DNA from: Apophysomyces variabilis
Lineage: Eukaryota; Mucoromycota; Mucoromycetes; Mucorales; Mucoraceae
DNA: 16,231 nt
Direction: 5' to 3'
NCBI GenBank assembly: GCA_002749535.1
Contig: MZZL01000099.1
Span: forward strand, 7,998 to 24,228
Shown in pieces: positions 1 through 10,256 of the stretch; the first letter of the stretch is position 1; every line of letters begins with the position of its first letter. Below the pieces are notes generated by a model that saw only the letters and a program-made list of their open reading frames with translations, did no database searches and had not been told where the DNA came from. The position numbers and the translations under genes are program-made.

Positions 1-1037
1 GTATATGTCTCTTGTTGCAGAACCAAGCAACGATGATCTTTCAGAACAAGGATCATCAATTGGCTCGTCCAACAAAAAGCAAAAGTCTGCTACCAGTTGG
101 ATATTCTTGAATGGCTGGGCAACTCGACAAAATGTAAACGGTGCTAGTACAATTGCTTGCAACTTTACAAGTCCTCGTGGTGTAAAATGCCAACAGATTT
201 ACGTCAGTTCTACTAGCTCCACTGGAAATATGCTCAAGCATCTTTGATCTAAACACAAAATTACCAAGGATTCTCCTGCCGCCATCTCTGACAACACTTT
301 CCTTACTGCTGGGCCAATGGATAGGTTCATTTCAACTGTCGATGGAAAGTGTATAAACCAAACGTTCAGCAAAGAAAAATTCCGTGAGCTCCTTCTTGCC
401 GATGTAATTGCTACTGCATCTCCATATACATCTGTCGAAAGAAAAACGTTGCAGGAATTGATATACTTTGCATACAACGCACCAGATCTCACAAGTCTAA
501 AGCTACCTAGTTCAACGACCATCAAGCGTGATCTGGAAAAATCTTATCAAAGATATGAACAAGAAATTGCAACCTTGCTACAAGAGCAACCTTACCTTTG
601 CTATACCATGGATGGTTGGACTAGTGACATGAAAGACGCATTTCTTGGGATAACTGCACACTGGATCGACAAAGACTGGATACAGCAATCAGTCGTCATT
701 GGTTTTGAACCACTTTACAGACCCCATTCCGCGGTGAACATGGCAGAAACGATGATGGATGTGTTGCGTAAATACAATCTTACATCCAAGCCATTCTTCT
801 TGACGACGGATAACGCATCCAATATGACGGCACTTGCAAGGGAACTAGAGCGGATGGTGGGAAGTGAAGTCTTTGCAGCAAAGGACAACCATATCCCATG
901 TATGGGTCACACTTTCAACTTGGCTGTCCAGGCAATTCTACGTGATGGTTTGCGCGCAGAGGCATTGGAAGAGAAGGAAGGCAATCTGACAGATGATATG
1001 GAACAAGATGTTGAGCACCGTCCTGGTGAAAGTGTTG

Positions 1038-1090
1038 GTAAGGATCATATTATCCAGAAATACACTATGACTAACAGTTCTCCTTACCAG
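1038..1090 (+). other. Intron 1 of hAT A transposase
   Basis: The 53-nt intron begins GTAAGG, contains ACTAAC near its 3' end and finishes TTACCAG. Splicing joins ...ESVG to GVIRRLRQ and carries the reading into the frame holding the RASPQRR and TRWNST motifs. It explains an apparent frameshift and a stop at 1202-1204 without any mutation. Confidence 0.82.
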
Positions 1091-1491
1091 GTGGTGTCAT
1101 TAGACGATTGCGTCAAGGCATTATTAAAATTCGAGCATCACCACAAAGACGGGCATTGTACAAGCGATTCTGCGATTCAAACGATGTGGGCAACAAGGAA
1201 TTGATTATTGATGTCAGAACGCGATGGAACTCCACTCTTGAAATGCTCAAGAGAGCATATGAACAGCGAGAAGCATACAACGCCACTTGTCGTTCAATAC
1301 AAGAGCTTTCTGAATATGCGCTTTCTACAAATGATTGGTTGCAAGTTATTGAAGTGAAAACCCTTTTATCCGGCTTTGATACATTTACTGCCCTGCTTTC
1401 TGGTTCAAAATACCCATCAATCAACGCTTCCATGATTGCATACAACTGGCTCTTCGATCACATTGAGGACTATAGAGAAAAGAAAATTGAA

Positions 1492-1546
1492 GTAAGTATT
1501 TGTGAAAACCTATGGTTCAATATGATACTTACTTTCGGTACCATAG
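1492..1546 (+). other. Intron 2 of hAT A transposase
   Basis: The 55-nt intron begins GTAAGT, contains a TACTTAC branch-like motif and ends CCATAG. It lies between codons (phase 0) and joins ...REKKIE to SFPEIALAAERAH, which leads into the conserved ALDPR block. Confidence 0.82.
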
Positions 1547-2086
1547 TCCTTTCCTGAAATCGCTCTTGCTGCTGAACGTGCCCATGACAAATTGAAAAAG
1601 TATTACAGTCGCGCAATTGCACCCATCTATTCCATTGCCACTGCTTTGGATCCTCGGGCAAAGTACGGATGGTGGGAAGAGGTGTCATGGCCGGCTGAAT
1701 GGATGGGCCAAGCAAGGGATGCAGTTGAACAAGCGTGGGCAGATGAATTTCGACCAACAGCTGCAATGGTTGCAAACGAAGAAAGCAGTAAAGTACAACT
1801 CTTCAAACCGATGCCGCCTAGGGATCAACTGACTGATTACATTGCGGAGCCACGAACTGATGGAAGCATGGACGTTTTGGAGTACTGGAGAAGTCGCAGT
1901 GGGCAATGGCAACAGTTGTCGCAAATGGCGTTGAGGTATCTGGCAGTTCCTGCAAGTTCAGTTCCTTGTGAGCGTTGCTTTTCACGAGCAAAGTTCTTTA
2001 TCCCACCAGAGCGCAATCGGCTGTTGCCGGAGTCGTTGAAACAGTCAGTTCTCTTTGATTCGTGGAGAAAGTTTTTAGATTGTTAG

Positions 2087-2796
2087 AGGAAAGAAGAGCG
2101 GGAAAAGAGTGAATGGAAAAATAGAGAGGGCAAAAAAAAGTTTTTTTACGAAATAAAGCCACTGCTTCCCCAAAATACACGTCTCTTTTTTTTTTTGTTC
2201 AAACATATTCACTTTCCCTTTGCTTTTATAACCTCTTCTCCATTAGGATTCCGACGATTATTTTCACTACGTCTCAACATCTGCTGTTACATGACATCGT
2301 ATGAGGAATGTTCCTTTTACTCATCTGCTTCTTACTTTGTCCTTATATCTTTCTTTTACTATCAGAAAATAAAGTGACTCACGCACCAAAGCTTTTTATC
2401 ACACTGTACCCTTCAGGCCACAAATACGAACTTTATAACCAAGCGATGAGTACCGCTTTTACATGTCTTTTCTACAATTCGGAAAAAAAAGCAGCGCACT
2501 TTAGGTGTTTATATTCTACTCTTCAGCTATTACGATTAGCAATTAGTTACCACTACCACTTTTTTCTTTTATTCTTAGTTTGATCATCGGAAAAAATTAT
2601 CATACCTTTGTATGCACCATGACACGATTCCATCTGTAACATCAGCGATCTCATCTTGCATTCAGATTCTGTTACAATCCATTATTGTCCCTTTCTAAAA
2701 CATTCTCCTTTTATTATGCATACGTTTACCAACGGATAAAGCGCAAATTGATGCTAGACTCTTATGCCTTATAATTCTTACATATTATTGGTCTAT
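2087..2796 (+). other. 3' non-coding part of hAT A
   Basis: About 700 bases between the transposase stop and the terminal repeats. It is AT-rich with poly-pyrimidine runs. An AATAAA-type poly(A) signal is seen at about 2150 (GAAATAAAGCC) and AAAATAAAG at about 2367. Open frames of 60-91 codons here are hydrophobic, low-complexity readings of T-rich DNA and match no family I know. Confidence 0.5.
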
Positions 2797-2916
2797 CTGT
2801 ATCCGATCCGTCCATCCATCAGATATATACGGATCGGATACGGATCATCTGTTTATAAACGGATCGGATTCGGATAGGGGGTCAATCCGATCCGTATCCG
2901 ACTTTGACGATCCCTA
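2797..2916 (+). repeat. 3' terminal and subterminal repeats of hAT A
   Basis: Copies of a GGATCGGATACGGATC-like motif occur at 2829-2846 and 2859-2875, with inverted copies at 2799-2810 and 2885-2901. The block ends GACGATCCCTA at 2916, which read inward is TAGGGATCGTC. A TAGGG/CAGGG start followed by repeated short motifs is usual for hAT ends. The 8-bp target duplication would begin CCCATACT (2917-2924). Its partner would lie left of the window, so the exact end cannot be confirmed here. Confidence 0.6.
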
Positions 2917-3420
2917 CCCATACTAGACTCTTAGACATCTAAACCCTGTTCATCTTATATAATGTATATCATTATTATTTATGGTTAAGCTTCAGATCAT
3001 ATATCGGATGTAATCGTAGATCATGTCGATCTGTGTCACCATCCTATAGATACCAAATTGGGGTTTCGGTGTACTACACTGAAGATAGAACAGGATAATC
3101 TTTATTCCTATGGCTATTCTATGGCCCGATTCTGTCTTCCCCAATTATCTCTGCAACTGTTAATGTAATACTGCATGAGGCTGTGCTTATTTACACAGCC
3201 CTGTACCACTTGACAGTTTTAAAAACATGATTACGCATCCTCTTTCTATACTAAGAACAGGATAACTCATCATGAATCTTGACGGAACTAATAAAAAGGC
3301 TAGTGTAAAGCACCTGATGAAGCTTCAAATCGAAGCAAAAGGAACTTCCTAGTGTTTCTACGCCTTTCTTTGTTGCTTTCTTGCTTGTAGTTTTTTCTTT
3401 TATATCCTAAAGAATTAAAG
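2917..3420. other. Spacer without recognised gene
   Basis: About 500 bases between hAT A and hAT B. No convincing coding region on either strand. The only structure noted is a 7-bp perfect hairpin at 3179-3200 (GGCTGTG / CACAGCC, 8-nt loop). It may be genuine host intergenic DNA or an older, unrecognisable repeat. Confidence 0.4.
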
Positions 3421-3490
3421 GTATGGCCTAAGGCCCATTGGGCCACTTTATATAGGCCTAAGTTTTATCTAGAGCCTATTGATGTCTCCT
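3421..3490. repeat. GGCC-rich cluster, probable left end of hAT B
   Basis: Several GGCC/GGGCC motifs (GGCCTAAGGCCCATTGGGCC region, then TAGGCCTAAG) lie just beyond the 3' end of the hAT B gene. A similar GGCC-rich cluster lies beyond its 5' end at 13347-13430, and TTAAAGGTATGGCC here resembles TTAAATGTAGGCC on the opposite strand there. Clustered subterminal motifs at both sides suggest the two ends of one hAT element. A clean inverted repeat and 8-bp target duplication were not resolved. Confidence 0.35.
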
Positions 3491-3746
3491 TTTGAAGGCT
3501 TAGACTAAGTTTTAATAAATCAGGTTGAAAATGTAATTTAGTAGGAACAAAATGATTAGAACAAATGCTAATCAGTGATATCTCATGTCATTGCAAACAT
3601 AATTTGGTAAATGTTAACTTAAGTTGCATTTATTATATAAGAAGGCATTAAAGAATATATAAAGAAATGGTTTAAAGCAATAATAAAAAAAGAGCACTGA
3701 ATAAAGAAGAAATAAATATAAAAAAGAAAACAGGGCGATGACAGCA

Positions 3747-5741
3747 TTAGTACAATTGTGAGTGAATTTGATCTTTTTCCAGCATGCATGCGCAGATTGT
3801 CTCTACATTCAATGATGATCAGTTCTGTGAAACAAGATTTCTTCTACCAGAAAACACACATTCAACTGGCACACTAGACCCTATTCAAGTGTTCAATACA
3901 GAGCTATCAGAATGATCACTAAAGATTGACTATACCTGGAATTGCTAAGTAATCATGCGCTATATAGGAAAGCACTGGGTAAACTGATCTTCTGTTGCGC
4001 CACTACAACAATGGAGTTTTTGTCATTTCTTTTTCTTTTTTAAGGTAATCATCGAGTTCAGTGTTTTTGTTTTTCTTTTTCAACGCCATGCTACTGCTTT
4101 CACCATACATATGCTTCATGAAATCGTCTAGATCATTGTCAAAACTAGGATTGGTTAATTGATACAAGCTTTCATCAGATGCCATAGGAACATTATCAGT
4201 GTCATCATACAAAATAAATAGCTTGTATTCATCGTAGACAGTCTGACATTAATCAATGCAAAAGTCAATCCATTCAGTGCCCCAGTCATGCATACAGTAA
4301 TAATCAGTTTTCAAATGTGGGTCAAGGACTAAAAGAAAAATACAGTATATCAGTTGAAGTGCTGCATAAAAGCATGAACTTACTTGTAGCAACTGAGCAG
4401 ATAGGTGAAAGGTCAGTTTTGCAGTAATATTTTTTCAATTTTACAAAGCAAGATTCAGCAGTAGCGGCGAGTTCACTTAAAGACAATTGGTATACATCCA
4501 ACTTGTCCATCATAGCGTTGTAAGCAGGGATGACAGCATTAATTGTTGGATACTTTGATGCAGATAAAAATGTTGTTATTTTTTGAAAAATCTTTAAAAT
4601 AGGATGGTTAAACAATTGTCAAATGTAGAAATACTTGTACTTACAGAAAATAAGTCTAAAAAGTCAGCCAACAAGTTTTATTCATGGTCACTTAGTTAGA
4701 ACATACCCATTGTTCTTTTTTTGGTAGTCAGTAGAATCATTAATGGCATTTTCAACTTGATGGCATTGTCAATCATCTCCATAGTTGAGTTTTATCATAT
4801 CTTGCAGTTAAGAGTGAGTTGAATAGATGGACAGTTTAGAGTAGCTTTGATATATATCTCAAGTTGTTTACGCCATTTAACTGATAAATGAATTGTATGA
4901 ACTAGACACTAGAGCTAAACAATATATTTTTCTGGTTTGTTATTCCAAGACTTATAAACTAAACAAGAGGCACAATTACCTTGTTGATCATGTTTATAAT
5001 GCTAACATTCTCTGAAACTTCAACAGACATAATTTCTTCACGGCTAGACAGTACATTCAGACTTTTGAGAGCATTTTGTACACCAAGGTTGATGATGTGG
5101 GCAATACAATGATGATGTTGCTTAGCTGTATTGAACTGAACTCCATAGTTTTTCCACTTGCATTCAAGAACTGCCATCATTGTATTGTTGTTTGTAGCAT
5201 TGTCAGTTATGATGGCAAGAATCTATAGTATATTTAAAATGCTGATTATAATACTTGTATTCTTACCTTTGTTGTGATGTTTAACTCGTCCATTGAGTTC
5301 ATAAACACATTAGCCAAGTTTTCTCCAGTATGTATACTAGTTATTGATATAAAATTTAGTAGTACATCTTGAAGTTCCCAGTTATTATCAACATAATAGC
5401 CAGTTACTTCAAGAAACGAATGATAGTTTGGCAAAGTCCAAACGTCCAGTGTGATTGATAGTTTTGCATCAAAATTCTAAATATTATTAGAGTCATTTAT
5501 GTCATACAAGCTAATACTCACATTGAGTTTTTTTTTCAGAAGCATATGACCATCTTCAAAGCTTTGGATGATGTCATTTTGAATTGTTTTACCAGATACA
5601 AGAACAGCATTGGGTTGCAAGATATTGATCAAACTATAGAAATGAATAGAGTCAACTTCAGAGAATAGTTGATTATTGGTAACTATTCATTGTGCAAGTT
5701 TTTTTCAAAAGTCATTCTGGTCAAAGGGCTTAGGCTGCGAG
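3747..5741 (-). pseudogene. hAT-family transposase, element B, catalytic and C-terminal part
   Basis: Decayed hAT transposase read on the - strand from 5741 to 3747; its N-terminal exon lies at 12792-13203 beyond the CACTA insertion. Recognisable blocks in order: LPNYHSFLEVTGYY and HTGENLANVF (about 5250-5430); the HHHCIAHIINLGVQNAL block (about 5100); NSTMEMIDNAI after a destroyed TRW; FLSASKYPTINAVIPAYN (about 4540); ATILDPHLK across an intron at 4329-4383; YPVLSYIAHDYLAIP; and an hATC remnant SSVPVECVFSG across an intron at 3881-3935. A further intron is at 5477-5521. In-frame stops include 5705-5707, 5687-5689, 4795-4797, 4792-4794, 4003-4005 and 3819-3821. Most are explained by CGA or TGG losing a C or G. 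It is certainly non-functional and older than hAT A. Confidence 0.85.
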
Positions 5742-5782
5742 CTAAAAAAAATAAGGATGTATATAAGTACAGCATAAAATAT

Positions 5783-5785
5783 AAG
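5783..5785. repeat. Left AAG target-site duplication of CACTA element 1
   Basis: AAG immediately precedes the CACTA terminus at 5786 and the same triplet follows the other terminus at 12778-12780. A 3-bp duplication is the hallmark of CACTA insertion. Confidence 0.85.
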
Positions 5786-6067
5786 CACTATGGTAACAGA
5801 GTTCACTAAAAGTAGGGAAAATCCCTAAAAGTAGGGATCCCTATTTTTGTTAAGTAGTGAAAAAGAGAGAAAAGTAGTGATCACTAAAAGTAGGGAAATT
5901 TTATTAAAAGTAGTGATCACTAAAAGTAGGGAAAGTTCACTTAAAGTAGGGATCCCTATTTTTGTAAAATAGTGAAAAAGAGAGAAAAGTAGTGATCACT
6001 GAAAGTAGGGAAATTTCACTTAAAGTAGTGATCACTCACATTAGAGAAAGTAGTGAAAAGTAGTGAT
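5786..6067. repeat. Left terminal and subterminal repeat zone of CACTA 1
   Basis: Many copies of a TCACTWAAAGTAGGGAA motif and its variant with AGTAGTGA. Two near-identical 70-bp blocks (5831-5900 and 5946-6015, offset 115) show local duplication. Palindromes such as TAGTGATCACT (5876-5886, 5931-5941 region and 5991-6000) place two motifs head to head. In known CACTA elements such motifs bind the element's DNA-binding protein. Confidence 0.8.
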
Positions 6068-7154
6068 AACAAGTAACGGTTTTTATTGGATAAAATGACC
6101 CCTGCATTTACACAAACAATAACATACATCTAATGTATCTTTCTACTTTACTGCACTTACCAAATGTTAAAGGAAGCTGTAACAAATACTATATCCTATA
6201 ATCATGCACCTGCTTTAATATACCAGAGCAATAAAGAACTACAATCGTGTGCTTTGGCCATGTGATAAGCGCATGAACAGAACAATAAGTCTTCAGTAAA
6301 CAAGGAGTATGGCCTAATACAGTGAGTAAGAAAAAGATTCAAAATATAAACGTCGTTATTACCAGTATGAGAATGATAAAGATAACTAGACCCAGAAACT
6401 AAAAAAAAAAGAGAAAAAACTAAGAGGCTATTGTTATGAATGAAGAAACACTTACAATAAAATAAACGACAAGAAAAGATCAACAAAGCTAAACTTGGGT
6501 GGTAAGTATAAAGTAGGTAATGGAACTAGTTAATTTACCTGAATGAGTGCTTGAACATAAGTGATATGCAATTGTCAGAAGTTGTTTTGGTTAGCTACAT
6601 AGGAAGGAGACAAAGGTTAAAGCAATGAAAAGGAATAACAATAATAGTGCAGTAAAATAGCGGCCTACCTTTAACATTAGGAAAAGGTATACACGATGCA
6701 AATATGAATTGTATGTGATGCCAGTGGTTTCTATAGGCATTGGATTGTAGTAGTTGTACTTTATGTAATCAGATGTCAGTAAAAATATAACAGGTAATGT
6801 GCACTTATGACCATTCAACCATAATGAAACAAGGCTACAAAGAGTAAAAGGTGAAATAAAAGCAAAAGAAAGAGTAAAAAAGTAGGCAAAGTGAGAAAAA
6901 TCAGTTTTTTTAATCATCAGAAAAAAAAGCTTTTATTGGCCGATTTTTTTTCCCGTCTAAGTTCCCACCCTCCCTTCCACCTGCCCTGCCCTGTCCCCTC
7001 CCCTTCTGTCTCTTTTAGAGCGCACTATTCAGCACTATGCTGTCAAAAAGAATCAAAGAGTCTATTTGGTGACATTGCCTTCAACACCATTTGCCTACGC
7101 ACTTTTCCTAATAATGACATCAATAAATAAATTGCACAATTCAATTTGACTATC
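6068..7154. other. CACTA 1 left interior, no recognised gene
   Basis: About 1.1 kb between the left repeats and the end of the 229-aa gene. Open frames on the - strand (6202-6486, 6591-6917) are hydrophobic, T-rich readings without a domain I know. A strongly pyrimidine-rich stretch lies at 6944-7015. An AATAAA on the - strand (about 6932) could be the poly(A) signal of the gene at 7155-7844. Confidence 0.45.
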
Positions 7155-7844
7155 TTACTTGTTTCTACAGTTATAGCCGTTTTCCCATCTACGAGTGATG
7201 AGGAAATTGGCACCCCAGCAACCCTCGCAGACGTCCAAGGGCACTCCGATCTGAAGCCCCTGTTGCTCCATTGTCGTGTAAGTGAGCTCACGTTTGTCAG
7301 TGGGCATCTGGCTCCAAGGTTTTTGTCGTGAAGAGAATCCACATGCCTTCTCCAATTGCTCTACCACCACGTTGGCTTTTCTCCCCAGAGCCGTGTACAG
7401 ATCTTGAAGGACAGGTGGAGGCTGTTGAGGATTCTGCATAAATATGAGAAACTGCAAACTCTTCACCACTGAGTTTTTGCTGACACGCTTCATGTCTCTT
7501 CCTTCTAACCACAACTTGGTAGCTTCAGGCATACTATCAGGAAGATAGCATTCCTTCAGCTCACTATTTTCCCAGGCGTCGTTTGAAATTGATCTTGATG
7601 AAGGCACATCCTCGCAGACAATTGGCTCAACTCTTAGATGATCACAGGATCCCTGAGATTCGTCAAAGGATTGCTGACTGCTCAGCAAGATAAGGCCACT
7701 TTCCTCCTGTCTTTGCAACACCTCTTCAATGGCAGCTTTGATCATGTCAGGTAATTCGGCTCGAATCATTTCCATCAGAATTCTGGCCATACAGGTCTCA
7801 GAATCTTCTCTAGGGCGTTTGTTATTCAAAGTAGTAGAGGACAT
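7155..7844 (-). CDS. Unrecognised 229-aa protein of the CACTA element
   Basis: Uninterrupted frame from ATG at 7844, preceded by a TATATATATATAT run at 7910-7922. I do not recognise the family. Visible features: a basic NKRPRED patch (residues 8-14) that could be a nuclear signal; a probable amphipathic helix (about 15-47); an acidic, Ser-rich linker (50-100); and a denser C-terminal region (about 105-229) with QPPPVLQDLY, CEGCWG and a basic end (ITRRW...YNCRNK). It is transcribed away from the transposase, so a shared promoter region is likely. A splice donor-like GTAAGAT overlaps the last codon, and joining to an AG at about 7090 would replace the end with about 16 further residues. By position it could be the element's second (TnpA-like) protein; this is inference. 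It has no stop codon within it, unlike the neighbouring transposase. Confidence 0.65.
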   Translation of the reverse strand: MSSTTLNNKRPREDSETCMARILMEMIRAELPDMIKAAIEEVLQRQEESGLILLSSQQSFDESQGSCDHLRVEPIVCEDVPSSRSISNDAWENSELKECYLPDSMPEATKLWLEGRDMKRVSKNSVVKSLQFLIFMQNPQQPPPVLQDLYTALGRKANVVVEQLEKACGFSSRQKPWSQMPTDKRELTYTTMEQQGLQIGVPLDVCEGCWGANFLITRRWENGYNCRNK

Positions 7845-8550
7845 GTTGATATAAAGTTAGGAAAGAAAGATGTGAGAGATAGATGTAGTATAATCACTTA
7901 ACTGTTAGCTATATATATATATGTAGCTTTCCTATCACCTATGGAATGTTGTTGCTAATACAAACTCTGATTGATGATGAAGTAATTGATAATCACGCAA
8001 TTCAAAGAGATTATAATAAGATTGTAGTTGAACGTAATGAACAATGCTGAAATGATTGCAAGATATGACGGCTGATAGCGGAAATCTAATGAGATAGAGA
8101 TAATTATTGACAAGAAAAGATGGCAAACGATGATGAAAGACCGCGTTTGTCAGTTGTTCATAGATGCCATTGGTCGTGCTACATTGATGAAGTCCCAAAT
8201 AGGGAAAAGCGATCTGTCGGAGACACGAGCAGAGATGGATGATGGCAGTATCAAAATCAGTAATTGCTTGTTGTTACACATGCAGCAAAGGTCATACACC
8301 GCAAGTAGATCTGTCAATGTCCAAAGATGGTGCAAGTGATCCATCATACCATAACGCTACTATACAGGGATCATCTTATCCAATATAGATCTGATGTCTT
8401 CTTTGAGAACGATCATCTTATCCAATATAGATCTAACATCCTGTGCAAAAAATTTCTATGATAAATATACATATATAAGTCACTTTGTTTTGAACAGTTT
8501 TTTGTATCTTACCTTTATTTTTTTTTGCGATCACTCTGTATCTATCTACA
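7845..8550. promoter_or_regulatory. Divergent promoter region of CACTA 1
   Basis: About 700 bp separate the two start codons. On the - side a TATATATATATAT run (7910-7922) lies about 70 bp upstream of the 229-aa gene. On the + side TATATAAG (8472-8479) lies 72 bp before the transposase ATG. Small frames here (8130-8339 + and overlapping - frames) show no family and are probably untranslated or chance. Confidence 0.5.
8369..8434 (+). repeat. Pair of 24-bp direct repeats upstream of the transposase
   Basis: Identical copies at 8369-8392 and 8411-8434, beginning GATCATCTTATCC and ending ATAGATCT, with starts 42 bp apart. They lie 38-110 bp upstream of the TATATAAG motif. Their spacing of about four helical turns and their position suggest a control site. 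Their sequence is unlike the subterminal repeats. Confidence 0.5.
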
Positions 8551-8694
8551 ATGACTACCCCTACTAGCACTATATACAGTACTTGCAACATTACCTTTTC
8601 TACAAGAAATGCTTACAATCGCCATCGTAAAGCTTGTTTCACACAGCATGAAAAAGATTTGATCAAGCTGGTTCCCGTCGATAATGCCTCTATG

Positions 8695-8755
8695 GTATAA
8701 AATACTTGTCTGTCAATGAATACATACTAACCTCATTCTTCCATTATTCGTTTAG
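8695..8755 (+). other. Transposase intron 1
   Basis: 61 nt, GTATAA...GTTTAG, phase 0, with a perfect TACTAAC branch-like motif. It joins ...DNASM to DVDEYVED. Confidence 0.75.
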
Positions 8756-8948
8756 GATGTCGATGAATATGTTGAGGATATCGATGACAATCACACTGCG
8801 CTGATCGAACGTATGCAAGCATTGGAGACTCAGGTCAATGAAAACTCTAAAGACATTGACTCTGATGAATCAGAAACTGAAGACAACTGTATCAACTTTC
8901 CATCTGAGGTTCTTGATGAAATCGAGAGAGCAATGGAAAACGATAATT

Positions 8949-8995
8949 GTAAGTATAAGTTGACAACACCAGTATCTTACTAAAATGCGGAATAG
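8949..8995 (+). other. Transposase intron 2
   Basis: 47 nt, GTAAGT...GAATAG with TTACTAAA, phase 1. It joins ...ENDN to FDHYFDPIEL and leads into the frame of the zinc-ribbon exon. Confidence 0.75.
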
Positions 8996-9767
8996 TCGAT
9001 CACTACTTTGATCCAATAGAACTCTATGAGCAATCAATTGAGAACCCTCCTCACGTCATTGAGTACAAACGCAGCCCTCAATGGACCTATACGGAATGCT
9101 TCAGCGTAAAGCTTTTCAAGACAGCAGTTTCATCAAACGTTTCACATAAAGCATACAATGATATTGTAAAGATCTTCAACGAATTCCTAAAAGTTGTACA
9201 ATCAGGTACGTGTGTCTTTTCTAATTCTGTTGGAATGTTCTTACCGTTGGACGTAGATCGTAGCATGTTGCATTCGCCTCTCCTCAGCTACCATTTGTCT
9301 GAGCAATTGGTAAAGGAGGCCTACCAAGTTGAACTGAAAACGTACAATGTTTGTCCAGAGGGTTGCGTTCTGTTTATGAGCGACGATGACAGAACTATGT
9401 GTCCACAGTGTGGCAAAGCACGTTTTACGGATTCACGTAAACGTCAACCTAATGGCGAGGTCATTCAGAAGCCAGCACAAATGATGACCATGTTGCCAAT
9501 TGCAGACCAGCTCGCGCTCATGCTGGGCGATGATGATACTTGCAAGCTGTTGTCTTACTGACATGAACGTGAAGAAGCGGAAGGAAAGTACACAGATCTT
9601 TTTGATGGTCAAGTTTACCGATCGCTCCGCAATGAGAAGCATGTACTGACGGGGTGCTATGACATTGCCTTGTCCTTGTACATCGATGGCTTCCAGCCAT
9701 TCAACAGTAGCAGTACCTCATTGACGATGATGCACATGGTGGTTCTCAACTTTGATCCATCTGAACG

Positions 9768-9827
9768 GTGAGCTTAAACAGACTTAAATTAAAAGACAAA
9801 CTAATCAAATCGCCTTACCTTTCACAG
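9768..9827 (+). other. Transposase intron 3
   Basis: 60 nt, GTGAGC...TTTCACAG with an ACTAATC branch-like motif, phase 2. It joins NFDPSE-R to YENRNMLQLGI. Confidence 0.8.
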
Positions 9828-10179
9828 TTATGAGAATCGTAACATGCTTCAACTGGGCATCACGCCAGGATGCAAAGCCCCAATGAACATCTGGTCCTTC
9901 TTGCAACCTTTGCTTCAAGAACTACAACAGTTGGAACGTGGTGGTATGATCGTCAAGAAGCTGGACAGAACTGAAGTTGCTGCAAAGGTGCACTTGCTTC
10001 TGGCCACTGGAGATATCCCCGCAGCTGCCAGTTTATGCAATCACACCAGCGTCTTATCCTTCTTCGGTTGTCGCCAATGTCTTATTAGAGGCGCAAAAAC
10101 CAGTGGCATGTATTTCATCCCTGATCTGTCGCAGCCATTTCAAAGACGTCCACAGGAACAGTTCGCTCATGGTGATAAG

Positions 10180-10256
10180 GTACATCATATAGATTCTATC
10201 ACAAATCATATGTTATATACTAATAGGCTTTTTCAATTATTACTTACGTTTAATAG
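10180..10256 (+). other. Transposase intron 4
   Basis: 77 nt, GTACAT...TTTAATAG, phase 0, the longest intron of the gene. It joins QFAHGDK to KQGIKAPVPFT. Confidence 0.75.

Larger units (their letters stand above)
5..2086 (+). pseudogene. hAT-family transposase, element A (one internal stop)
   Basis: Cut-and-paste transposase of the hAT superfamily, acting in the nucleus on its own element ends. Exons are 5-1037, 1091-1491 and 1547-2086. Both introns (53 and 55 nt) are GT...AG, and removing them restores one frame. Domains: a degenerate BED-type zinc finger at about residues 45-85; catalytic-type Asp in MDGWTS (about 203) and in TTDNASN (about 269); the conserved TRWNST block; and a C-terminal hATC dimerisation domain (YLAVPASSVPCERCFS, then LPESLKQSV). 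One in-frame TGA at 245-247 sits where HLRSKH is expected, so CGA to TGA is likely. The second Cys of the finger is also replaced (KCQQI). Apart from that the gene reads cleanly, so the copy is young. The ATG at 5 is the first in the window, but a splice acceptor-like TTGTTGCAG follows it (12-20), so the true 5' end may lie outside. Confidence 0.88.

Noticed and set aside
1127..1204. Apparent frameshift and stop in the hAT A transposase
   Set aside because: A 53-nt GTAAGG...ACCAG intron at 1038-1090 moves the reading into the correct frame, so no mutation is needed.
3179..3200. Hairpin GGCTGTG/CACAGCC as a Helitron end or terminator
   Set aside because: No CTRR-T follows at a suitable distance and no gene points into it; isolated 7-bp stems are common by chance.
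3260..3350. Possible tRNA or small coding exon
   Set aside because: No cloverleaf could be folded and the short MNLDGTNKK frame matches nothing known.
6202..6917. Two hydrophobic minus-strand open frames (94 and 108 codons)
   Set aside because: They are low-complexity readings of T-rich DNA, with no domain, no consistent splice extension and no conserved motif.
8130..8347. Small frames on both strands between the divergent genes
   Set aside because: Opposite-strand frames overlap fully, no family is recognised and they lie in the presumed promoter region.
9433..9700. Minus-strand frames inside the transposase exon
   Set aside because: Antisense shadows of the tnp2 coding sequence.
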